64,000 nucleotides of DNA from Eunapius fragilis (taxonomy: Eukaryota > Porifera > Demospongiae > Spongillida > Spongillidae), in NCBI GenBank assembly GCA_963681505.1, contig OY811993.1:4016489-4080488 (forward strand). The letters run 5' to 3'. Positions 20,801 to 30,553 of this stretch are shown in pieces. The number at the start of each line of letters is the position of its first letter. Position 1 is the first letter of the stretch. The notes below the pieces were generated by a model. It was not told where the DNA came from and made no database searches. It worked only from the letters and a program-made list of their open reading frames with translations. The position numbers and the translations under genes are program-made.

Positions 20801-22742
20801 AGATGGTATTGGGGAAATGTGTACAATAACTTACCCATTGCAATATTTGAGGAGGTAACTCCAGCAACAGTAGAAAGAGGACCAGAGGTGGAGATACCTG
20901 GAGCTGGTGTGGTAGTAGCTGCAAAAATACAAGAGATGGCATTGGGGAAATGTGTACAATAACTTACCCATTACAATATTGGATGAGGTGGCTCCAGCAA
21001 AAGTAGAAAGAGGACCAGAGGTGGAGATATCTGGAGCAGGTGTGGTAGTAGCTGCAAAAGTACGAGTGATGGCATTGGGTAAATGAGTACAATAACTTAC
21101 ACATTCCAATATTTGAGGAAGAGGCTCTACCAACAGTAGGCAGAGGACCAGAGGTGGTAATATCTGGAGCAGGTTTGAATAATAGTTTTATGTTATATTG
21201 TGTATATGTTTTATTATTTCTCTAAAACATGTTATATAAAATGCTACCACCATGTAATCATCAAGATGCTTAATCATTACATTTGGTTAAAACAATTTTT
21301 ATTATGCTCTATAATACTTTGCATGTGTATGCTACTGTTAACTGTAGGATATAGAAAGTAAGTTTAAAGAAAAAGTATAATACCTTCTGGCTATTTTTTG
21401 ATAAGTAATGACTATTTGGCATCAGCAGATCTATATCCTTTCCATGTGCACTACATTGTAATCATATACAGGGTGATTAGAAAGTCATGCAAAATCTTTG
21501 AATGGTAGAACTAGTATAACTCCAAAACTGAGCATTGAAATATTATGCTATTCAAATTAAAACCTGCCAGTGATTTATTAGTATGTGGTTATTAAAAGTT
21601 ACTGCTCAGTTTATTTAAATGTTTCGTTCTGGAGTTATACCATTTTTTTGCAACTTTGAAATCACCCTCAGTATAGTACATTGAGCTATTACATCAGCAT
21701 AGAGCAATGTCTGAAGTATTGAAGAGACTTACTGGTGCAATTCAACCCATCCAATAGCATTTGGTAACCAGGGTAACAGTTGCAGTTGTATCCTGATGAT
21801 GTGTCATTGCATATCTGACCACACCCTCCATTGTTGACTGCACATTCATTCACATCTATAATGGTGGCACCAGGTACATGTCTATGTAATAGGGAAAGTG
21901 CTTGTTAACATACCAAGACTGATGAGAAGAGTGAGACCTCGCTGAACATTGTTGTTATTATCAATCTTTATTTGTGATGAACAGTCCAGATTACCACTGT
22001 TGTACCACACTGATGATCCAGACACATTTGCTGCAATACGCAAACCATTTTGTTGTATACATCCTACAAGAATGTCATTCTTCATGACCTTAAATGGAGT
22101 TGATGAATTGCTTATGCAAACATAGCCAGGTGGTGTCGTATTTGAGTTCTGATAACTAGCAGAGATCACAGTTGTTGACATTACTGTGTAATATTGTCCA
22201 CTACCACAACCACCACCACTACCACCAGTGCATGGTCGGTACACAGCAAGAGTGGCAGATGTTGAATCATTGGTAGGAAAGTAGCACACATTCCATCTTG
22301 TGGCATTTCCATCACACTGTAGTGGACTTCCCATACCAAAGAATACACCACTTTGGGAGTAATAATTTTGGCTAGCCATAGTGGATTGGTTACATTTAAG
22401 TTATATCCAAATGTACCACATGATGCACTCCAGTGACCTGCAATTGGAGAGATAACATGAAAAAGAATAGGATGTAATGAAACCAAGACATGCTGTGGAA
22501 TCAAAGAGGTTACTGTGCATAGGAAATGGAATGCAAACATTGTACATATGGCCTCATGAAAGCATAATCTCAAAACTCAAACTTTATTCATGTTTAAACA
22601 AACGCAAAATATCAAATATTTGATAGCATGTGCATGAAATAAGAATGCTACAACAAACTGAAGTTTTTTTTCTCACTCCACCTTTCAATGTTATACATAG
22701 AAGAACCAGAACTCCAAGCTGAACATGGCTGGATGCATCCAT
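17817..22742 (-). CDS. Receptor A: EGF-type receptor tyrosine kinase
   Basis: Exons (minus): 22682-22742 signal peptide [16 protein letters not shown]; 21914-22437 Cys-containing ectodomain of unknown fold with several N-x-S/T sites; 21733-21855 calcium-binding EGF ([12 protein letters not shown]); mini-exon stalk 20619-21163; 20341-20496 transmembrane helix then WRRRHAEK; 20108-20286; 19950-20009; 19306-19436 (NPYYMPASH); kinase 19025-19270 ([14 protein letters not shown]), 18907-18974, 18699-18852 (HRDLAARN), 18446-18652 ([20 protein letters not shown]), 18298-18383, 17817-18003 ending LQKTYIY. The kinase core residues are intact. Two breaks: near 22378 it lacks 4 nt present in B and C, shifting the ectodomain frame; and the 131-nt exon ends in phase 2 while the kinase exon opens in phase 0. 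All other phases fit. Likely a plasma-membrane receptor by family, possibly a recent pseudogene. Confidence 0.8.
20619..21163 (-). repeat. Array of symmetric mini-exons encoding a Thr/Ser/Pro stalk
   Basis: Units of about 125-150 bp, each one mini-exon plus a 40-50 bp intron. Exons at 21101-21163 (63 nt), 20968-21051, 20835-20918 and 20711-20794 (84 nt each) and 20619-20660 (42 nt). All lengths are multiples of three and all are phase 1-1, so any can be skipped without a frameshift. The consensus peptide contains [16 protein letters not shown] and GGATSS. Predicted O-glycosylated spacer between EGF and membrane. Counterparts exist in B and C. Confidence 0.85.
21469..21671. mobile_element. Mariner-like MITE in receptor A intron
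   Basis: CAGGGTGATTAGAAAGT at the left and ACTTTGAAATCACCCTCAG at the right form imperfect terminal inverted repeats flanked by TA on both sides (21467-21468 and 21672-21673). About 203 bp, no ORF. It lies between the EGF exon and the stalk exons. Confidence 0.7.
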
Positions 22743-22839
22743 CCTAAAATGTGAAGTGTGAATTATAAACAGAATTATTAAATACAAAAACCAACTGAGA
22801 AAATCATTAAGAACCTGGTGATCCTGTTGCAATGTCAAC

Positions 22840-24125
22840 AGAACAACAGACTACACTACTACCCCAATCCCACTATTGCTCCTCAGGAATTCTTCACACT
22901 GCCAGCAATTCAAAATCATTCCCAACCCTCATCTGAACATGACTGCAGTAGAAAACTCTGTTTAGTGCAGGAATGTCGTATGCTAGTTGGTCCTATTTTG
23001 TGGCATACACACATGAGCCAATATATTCACATCCAGGGTCAGTTCTTGAATCGTGGCTACATGAACAAACCTTTCTTTATTTTTTGGCATCGCTGCCACA
23101 CTTTTGTCAGATCCTCACTGACTGCATCTGATATCAAGTGGTGTTTGGGTCAGGGTGAGCCTTGTAAATTACCCCCAGAGCCTGAGGTGGCACATATCAC
23201 TGATTTGATATAGCTTTGGGCACAAAGTGCCCAACTATTAAATACATCCTGACCTGCTTTGCACGTGTCCTTACTCTCCCCTAATTATTTAAAGGACATA
23301 TTATACACTATCATGACAGAAGCTTGGTTAAAGCTATTGCTGCTACCCAACTGTGTACCTTCATTTTTCCTACGTGGAGGGAAGAATAATAAACCTGTGG
23401 GTGTAAATCTCCTATTTGATGCTTGGTTATTTGGACAATATGCATCACTCTGGAGTCATGCAACAGCACATTGCACATATGTGAAAGTCCACAAACAAGA
23501 TGATTCCATGTTGTGTGTGGCATCTGCTATTTCTATTGCATGGTGGACTTGATTCTAAAGAATGTCGAACTCTTACATTGTCTGGTATTGCTATCAACAG
23601 TGAGAAGACTGAAAGGTTAATTATTACCAAACATCACAAAATCCATTTTCACATCATTGATATCCTTCAGTCTTTTCTCAAAGCTGACCCCATCTGGCAT
23701 GCGAATAATGCATCTTATAGATGCTGCTGGAGCACAATCCTTACCATCATCAATCAGTTTTCAGCTCCTGTGTGTGATCACTCTTCGAAAGCTTAATATC
23801 CATCTCCAGGTACCTAACCAGAGGTATGCTAATTGCTTTGAAACCTAATTCCCCTGATGCAAGCCTATTGTTGTTGGAGAGGTGTCAAGTGTGTCTGTAC
23901 TACACTACAGGAAAATGCAGCATCCTTTTTACGACCCATTCATTGTGATGTTGCATGTCTATCAGGGAGTGAAAGCATTGTACGTACCCTTTGCCAGGCC
24001 ATTGATGACAACTGGAAGGGATGACAACTTTTTGGTCTGCAATGTAGACCTCAGGAATGCTTTCAACCTAGTATCTTGCCAGGAACGCCGCCCTACACTT
24101 CCAGATATATTTTCACCATATACAT
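22840..24125 (+). pseudogene. Non-LTR retrotransposon ORF, N-terminal zinc finger to first RT motif
   Basis: Frames shift repeatedly, but blocks occur in the order expected of a sponge/cnidarian RT family: CLVQECRMLVGPILWHTHMS (C-x4-C...H finger-like) and FWHRCHTFV; EAWLKLLLLPNCV; GKNNKPVGVNLLFDAW; and DDNFLVCNVDLRNAFN at about 24020-24065, the first RT palm block (VDLRNAFN). The rest of the RT is gone at the junction with the THAP-type repeat near 24130. Known: R2/NeSL-type elements have N-terminal fingers, one RT and a C-terminal restriction-like nuclease. It begins about 100 bp upstream of receptor A's start codon and has probably displaced its original promoter. Confidence 0.6.
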
Positions 24126-24139
24126 ATAATTGATAAAAA

Positions 24140-25880
24140 TATACATAATTTTTTATTGTTCTTGCACCTAGCAGATACAAGCCTCGTAACACAACAATTC
24201 CTACCACAATTACGCCGCGCAATAAGGGCCATTTTTGTCCTCCTCTGATCTAATCAGGCGCCGCGGTGGTTAAAGGACCGGCTGTCAAATACTACATAAA
24301 AGTAATTTCAACAGTTGAAATCGTACCTCAGAATCTTTGACGAACTGATGCCGGGTACCGCAGTGATCGAACAATGTAGCTTGGCAATGTACAAATTCAA
24401 AACGGAAATGTTCATCAGTTCAATATACGGTATCTGTATTGAAGCGCGTGAGCCTCACGTGCGGCGCAATTTTTTAAATATGCAAGGAATGTTTCGAGTT
24501 GCTGTAAATCTACGGGAATGAAGCTCTACCGTTTTCCAACGGATTTAAAGCAGGGATCGCTGCCATTGGTAGAAAAGAGTGGGTACCAAATGCATAATTC
24601 TTCTATACTTTGCTGTTTGCATCTCTTATCAGGAAAGACAATGAAACGAATATCATATTTGATACTTAAATGTCAAACTTCGCAGGCGTGGCCGTCCAGA
24701 CAGTTAGTTATACCATCGATATTGAAAAGGTACCGGGCATACTTTCACATGCCATACACAGAGTGGACAAACACTTCAAACGCATTGAAAGGCATGCATC
24801 TTATAAGAAATGCCACTCAGTTTCCTGTTCAAAGTTAAGATCGTTTGTTCTGTTGGTTTATAAACTGACTCGAACTAGTCAGGGAACCAGACCTATCTTA
24901 CTTTGTCCTACCGCTGACGCAAAAAAAGGTGTGGCATGTCATGCACATGATGAAAACGTCTATAGGGATCGAGGGCTACAAACTCACATATGCTCATATC
25001 CGCGTGGTTACCCTAGCTGGTATAGATAGCTGGACCATCAAGAAATTGATGTCAATCAATCGCGTCCTGAATGTACTAACGACCGTACAGCGAAAAACGT
25101 TTTTTGCCACTCGGTCTTTCCAGAGATATTATCTCTGGTCTTTCAAGGGATCTATAGAATACTGCGCGGACTCGTAGTATTGAGAGTCGCAGCAGTCGCA
25201 ACACAAATGGCTTGGTCAAATCAAAGCCTTAACCGATTACTGCCTAGATACGCATATCTGCGTAAAAGATGTGTTTACGGTTATACAAATGAATTCTTCG
25301 AGATCGTTTGGAAAATTATACGTTACTCATGTCTGGCTTCACATTATGAAACCCCCCTACCAGCTACCTAAGATTCCTCTGCTGACTCATTTTGCTGTTT
25401 TTGGACAACTCTACTTTAGCTAACGTTAATCGGTTAACTTTCACAAAAAAAAAATTGCCGTTCAAGTGTTGCAGCAATGCAGTGGCCATGAACGTGTAAT
25501 ATCTTAGCATGTTTGATGTACCGCGCGCAGGGGCGGATACAGGGTTTTCCAAAAGGGGGGGTTGAGACCCGCGATACGAAATGCGGGGGGGGGAGGGGGG
25601 GGGGGGGGTGCTGTCCACTTAAGGCCCGGTACGAATCGAAAAGCGTAGGGGGGGGGGGGGGGGGGCGCTTCAGGCCCGATACAAAAAGCGGGGAGGGGGC
25701 TGTTTAGCAGAAGAGGGGGCGGTACATTATATGAAAGTGGGGGTTGCAACCCCCAACCCCCCCCCCCTGGATCCGCCTCTGGCGCGGAAAGACGGTAATG
25801 GATAGGCCAACTAGTACGCGGCTTTTTTTACGAGTGACTTAGTTATTACTGCCCAAACAGTTACAATTTGGCTTCGAAAA
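24140..25880. repeat. THAP-bearing repeat, copy (b)
   Basis: Collinear with 52240-54030 and 56125-57740. Contains a decayed THAP domain: about 24490-24530 in one frame MKLYRFPTDL, next frame GIAAIGRKEWVPNA, then LCCLHLLSGK. The non-coding body includes CCATCGAT.CTGAAAAGGTACCGGGCA. It lacks the TTA-flanked MITE of copies c and d but has a poly-G MITE. Confidence 0.7.
25528..25781. mobile_element. Poly-G/poly-C MITE, 5-bp duplication GCGCG
   Basis: Ends CAGGGGCGGATACAGGG and CCCCTGGATCCGCCTCTG. GCGCG lies on both sides (25523-25527 and 25782-25786). The paralogous sites at 53963 and 57630 read TACCGCGCGGAAAG uninterrupted, giving two natural empty sites. It is in inverted orientation relative to the 9119-9403 copy. 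Confidence 0.85.
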
Positions 25881-25995
25881 TATTAACAACATTATTGTTG
25901 GTTATGCCCACCTGAGTGTTAAGGTGGAGGCAGGAAGTATCCTCTCTAAAGACCATAGCCACACTCGCCCTGCAGACATCCTACAAACCAAGCAG
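25880..25995 (+). pseudogene. Non-LTR retrotransposon C-terminal fragment
   Basis: Reads YAHLSVKVEAGSILSK, then DHSHTRPADIL, the entry to the restriction-like nuclease region of the recurrent RT family (compare 55030 and 57760). It breaks off at the junction with the GC-rich repeat. Confidence 0.65.
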
Positions 25996-25999
25996 TCAT

Positions 26000-26155
26000 C
26001 GGACTGCGAGTGTGAGGGAGTAAAAATTAGGGCGGGATGGGAGGCCGAAGGCCCGCTACGCCCTTCAACTTTTCACCCCCTCTCGAATCCGCACTCAAAT
26101 TGTACCCGTCCCTCGATCCCTCCCGACACTCTTCATTGAAACTCACTAACCTCCA
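26000..26155. repeat. GC-rich dispersed repeat (copy 2, inverted)
   Basis: The reverse complement of 1827-1913 with few changes. It interrupts the retrotransposon fragment on its left and meets the receptor-type 3' flank on its right. Confidence 0.6.
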
Positions 26156-26179
26156 CACTCTTTAATAAACGCCATCTTG

Positions 26180-26728
26180 GCTGTGGGGAGTACTCCCACG
26201 ACACTATATATGGGCAGTTGCAACATAACAAGAGATTAATGGGGAATGCATGGACAAATTATTTAACACGGTCATTTGACGTATAATAGGGAAATGCCCA
26301 TAAATGAATAGAATGCTTCTTAAAACATATTCCATCTATGTACAAAAATGCAAAAGTATAATTTAATTTATCTCAGGCCTCCAGGTTTCCAATAGATAGC
26401 TGTAATCTTTAGTAATGTTGAACTTTGATAACCATTTTACGGAGGTTATATACCCTTAATATAGCACGTTTTGCCCATTCACAAACCAACCACAAGTGTT
26501 CAAAGTAAAGCCCATTTGCTGATTTGAAACATTTTCGTCATGTTTCTGACAAGCAGTTCTCATCTTTGTTTGCCTGTGGAATACTGAATTGTACTATTTT
26601 ATCTTGTTCTTGTTTGGTCAAAATTATGCAACATTAATATTATAATTATTCACTATACGCCCCTAGGATCCCAAGAATGGCAGACTACTGCCAACAGTTG
26701 TATCAACTGTCCTTTGGTACAGTGAAAT

Positions 26729-26768
<40 letters not shown>

Positions 26769-26900
26769 ACACAGGCACACACACACACATGCACACATAC
26801 ACCACGCACACATGCATAGCGCATATACACGCACACACATACACACACATACACACAATACACATATACACATACACACAATAATTAATAATTAGGGAAA
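26180..26900. repeat. Duplicated receptor 3' flank with (AC)n, no receptor gene attached
   Basis: Matches 61860-62980, the flank downstream of receptor D, including GGTTTCCAATAGATAGCTGT and the AC array 26731-26880. No kinase exon follows, so a receptor copy seems to have been deleted or left behind by duplication. Confidence 0.75.
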
Positions 26901-26947
26901 ATGTCATACATTTAACCCGTTTGTAGCCTGTACTATGTTCATGTGCT

Positions 26948-27062
26948 TAATATAGGACTATGCCATTTTCCCTTACTATTAAAAACCCTAGTTTCCTTGC
27001 TTTTTACACCACCATTGCCTTCAAATCCTATATTTCACCAACTTTTGTTTTTAGTTACTTGT
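26948..27062. repeat. Solo arm of the foldback element
   Basis: Aligns to the right arm of 691-966 from TAATATAGG to TTACTTGT with scattered substitutions and small gaps; the partner arm is missing. Confidence 0.7.
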
Positions 27063-27880
27063 TTCATAGATTTTTTCCTCATATCTAATTATACATCTTA
27101 TACTAACCGTATAGCTGATTGAAAACCATTTGCTACTGCTCCTGGTTTAGTATCGGCAATTCTAATTCGGCCGTAATGATACGAGTAACGTTTAGTACGG
27201 CCCAAATCTAACGATACAATTACCAAAATATACCATCGACTATTTGATCACAGAAGGCACTCTTCCTGCTAATTCTGAAGCTATTGGTGAAATTTCCAGT
27301 CTTTAAATGTGTTCCTATCCTGAGTTATGCGTGGTCAAAAAGAGGAAGGATAAATCCGGGACTGAGTACGAGGACGGACATTACCGTACCCTTTTGTTCT
27401 CTACAACAGCGCGGTTTTGCGACATAAAACAAACGACGAAACTACTCACTTTCGTCTTCTCGTTCGACTACAACAACTAGCTAAACGATCCGATCGTCAT
27501 GAGTCTAGTTATAAACGGGTTTTATAATATTCTTAGCCGGGGTCAAATCTTATATGGATGTTTCTAGCGAAACTTCCATTTACCTTGCAACTTCAACGTT
27601 AAATGAAAGGATATACAAATCGCTTGATAAAGAGGATGCATGGGGGTGAGAAAACTGAAAGCAATCGTGCTCAGTCAGCTGTGGAGGAAGCTTCCTATCA
27701 GCAGATTGACGCTGTATAATAACGAATGTCTGTTTATTAAACAGTACTTACAGTCTGCAGGCACCACATTCCTACCCAGAATAGCCCCATGCGATGTGAC
27801 ATTCAGCCTCCCAAACATGTCACTGATCACCTGGCATGAAAAGAGGAACAGTACTAGTATGGCCAGTAGAGCAAATGTTC
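27063..27880. other. Gene-free stretch
   Basis: The frame at 27640-27880 leads into the next retrotransposon fragment but has no recognisable domain. Nothing else is seen. Confidence 0.4.
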
Positions 27881-27889
27881 ATATGGTTT

Positions 27890-28190
27890 CCCCTTCCCAG
27901 GTGCAATGTGTTTCTACTGCAAGAGGCACACACATCACAATAGATTATGTAATATCTTCCTGATCTTTTTCCACCAAGTTCACATTGCAGCAAGGTTAAA
28001 AGTTGGAAGTGGCCTTACTCGAGAATGCCGGATAGCACTTGTTAAGCTGATGATATGCTCAGGAAAGACTGGACATATGACAAGCCAGCAGCATTTCTGG
28101 GAGGGGGTGGGGGTGGGGTGTGTGTGCTGCTGAGATGAAAACATGCTCCAAATGTGCTGAGCTAGGCTGGGTATATTATTATATCAGCTC
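27890..28190 (+). pseudogene. Non-LTR retrotransposon C-terminal fragment
   Basis: Reads THHNRLCNIF, then FFHQVHIAARLKVGSGLT, and after shifts CSKCAELGWV. These match the HNxLRD..FCH..H..VEAGSxLT and KCxELGWVC blocks of the recurrent family. Several frame changes. Confidence 0.5.
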
Positions 28191-29362
28191 CACACCGGCT
28201 GGTAGCTGAGCTGCATGATGACACTGTCTGACGGTGGTACCTGATGATTGACCGCACAACATGGAAGTTGTAAGCACTCTCCAGGCTAGAGAGGCACAAT
28301 GATGCAAATGTATTCTGGTTCTGCACAGGAGTATGTGAAATTGAGTGAAGGTCTAGCTTGGCCTCCATAGCTCAAACCAAGTTGACCTTTTTTCTAGGCT
28401 GAATCTGAAATATCTATGGCTATACATAGTTGGAAAAACACAACCAGGCAGTACTCTCATATGACTGCAGGGAGCCAAAAGGCCAGATGAGGGGAGCCAC
28501 GATACAAATGCAAGAGAAGGAAGACTGTAGCTGGTTGTAGAGGCAGCTGACATGATAACAGAAGGAAGTACTGCATCTGTTGAGTATGCTTTAAATCCAC
28601 AATGATGGCAAGGTGAAACGGTCCTAGAATTGGAGACAAGTTTGTTGGCAAGAAGTGCAGGCAAAGTGGTCCTTATCAAGTAGCCTTGAGTTAGGGACAT
28701 CTCCAGGTAAATGACCACGTGCATGAAGAGGCCACAGTATAAGCAATGAGTGATATACACCCTGTGACAAGGCATCTAATAGGAGTAGTGTGGGAGCTTG
28801 AAGGATTAAGTGTCTGTGAGAACCCAGCCGGCCCCTGATGGTTTTTGCACCAGGTCGGGTGTTGACAGCAGGGATTGGTCAGATGAGTGCCGAGGAAAGG
28901 TGTTGGGAAAATGCTGTAATATATTAGAGTGTCACTTAAACACCAGAGGTTGATTCCTGAAGTTTGGGATCACAAGTTAGGGGTAGTTATGCAAATGTAG
29001 GAGATGGAGCTGGGGAAGAATGTGGGAAGCAGATTGTAGACCAAGTGCAACCACTCGAAGAGTGTTTTCAGAAGACTGTTGTCCTGGGAGGAACGTGAAG
29101 AAATTGGAGCGCATGAAGGTGATCCTGAAGAGCGCATGCAAGATGAGGTGGACAACAGAGAAGGGTCAGGCCTGCCTGGGACTACCTCGGGTTTCAGGAG
29201 GACAATGTGCACCTCAGAACAACACAATACTCCTTCCATCACTGCCCATTTGCTCTAACTCTAACACTCTTGTAATGAAGGTAGCCGCCAGTTACAGCAG
29301 CTGCATAAGCATGGCATGATAGCTGAGGTGACAAAGACAGCATGAAGGCAGATGTCTGTGAT
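28191..29362. other. Unresolved stretch, probably retrotransposon body
   Basis: Several overlapping frames of 60-140 codons on both strands, none with a motif I can name. By position it is flanked on both sides by pieces of the same RT family. Confidence 0.3.
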
Positions 29363-30553
29363 GGTGCTATTCTATATACTGGTCGTAAAATGGACACCCC
29401 ACACATCAAATGACCTTTCCCACAAACCTGAAGACAACCAATTTAATAAGCTCTTTGCTAACCCATCTTAAACAGAGCATATCTATTGCCCTCATGCTTT
29501 CTGCTATCCCTTCTTCTAGGCTCGACCTTCAACCTGACCCTTTGGAGCCATATAGTGGTGGCTAGGCAAGAGTGCTCTCAAAGTGCTAACTGTCCCTACT
29601 ACAGCCCAGCTCATTCTATAAAGTAGCTAAACCAAATTATGTGCTCTACTTAGGAGAGTTCTAGTATTAGCAGGGTAATGTTTAGATGTCTAACAAGATC
29701 TTTGGCTTCTGATGTCCTAAGCCAAAGCACAGGTATGAGAGACCATGCATAGGCTTGCAGACATGGTACCCCTGCATAACAACCTGCGTGACATGTTTGC
29801 ATACTTTTGCCACCAGGAGAACCTTGGGGTGAAGGTTGTAGCAGGTAGTACACTTTCCCCTGACCTTTCCTGATATCAACCCCCTTATGTCATTGTAAAC
29901 AATTGTACAAGTGGAATCCCCAGCAGCTTTTGACTTCACAGTGACATCTCCTCTCACACCAGTGCCTCTTTGGGAAGCTAGTGTCACAGCAGGAACAGCC
30001 ACACTACTGCTACAAAGCGGAAGCATCAAATGACCCAAAGTGTCATAAACTCGGATGGAACTACATCCCTCTTGCTGTGGAGAGCTATGGGAACTGAGGT
30101 ATTGATGCCAGGTAGGCTTGGTGTCCCAGTGGGTCTAAAGCTATTAGGTGACAGGAAGAAGCCCTTGTGATTTCTAAACCAAGCCATCATGAAGTACATG
30201 AAGTAGATGTGTAGAACTCGCTAGGATCAAAAGCAAGCCAGGTTCACCCAAAGAAAGGACTGAGACTCATGAGGTGGCAAAGGAAGGCAGAGGGGAGGCA
30301 AGCTTTATTTGCTATATAAACATTAATATTTCCTTTCATTATCATTTATGAAGTATAAAAAATTTCTTCATCTAGACAAGTTGGCATTGGTCTGAGGTGT
30401 TTTCCTTAACATACTGCCATTCTGATGCACCAGTATGCTAGAGCCCTGCTAGACAACATAGAGATACGTGCAGACAAAAGTAGAGGAAATGAGCACACTG
30501 TATTACTACTATTGTTACAATATAATTTTATTCTATTAGTTTTGATTGAGAAT
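29363..30553. repeat. Segmental duplication: flank downstream of receptor B
   Basis: Begins with sequence shared with 42361 onward (ATTCTATATACTGG, CAACCAATTTAATAAGCT). Within it 29750-30110 (plus) encodes LHNNLRDMFAYFCHQENLGV, AGSTLSPD and PAAFDFTVTSPLTP, the non-LTR C-terminal region. The equivalent piece of the other copy (42810-43190) is inverted. 30165-30300 carries a minus-strand piece. It ends where the last exon of receptor B begins. Confidence 0.7.
29750..30110 (+). pseudogene. Non-LTR retrotransposon nuclease-region fragment
   Basis: Blocks in order: DMVPLHNNLRDMFAYFCH, GVKVVAGSTLSPDLS, SPAAFDFTVTSPLTPVPL, EASVTAGTA, then AVESYGN. The order matches the better preserved minus-strand copy at 54130-54960. 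Stops and shifts throughout. Confidence 0.6.

Noticed and set aside
20685-21133. CRISPR-like or satellite array of 125-150 bp units
   Set aside because: Unit boundaries coincide with GT-AG splice sites and in-frame exons of the receptor stalk, so it is an exon array.
26663-26895. Long Cys/Val or Thr/His repeat frames in both strands
   Set aside because: They are translations of the (AC)n microsatellite, not proteins; the same applies to 62781-63154.
30061-30300. Possible tRNA or other structured RNA gene near the segmental duplication
   Set aside because: No cloverleaf-compatible arms or internal promoter boxes could be found by eye here or elsewhere in the window.
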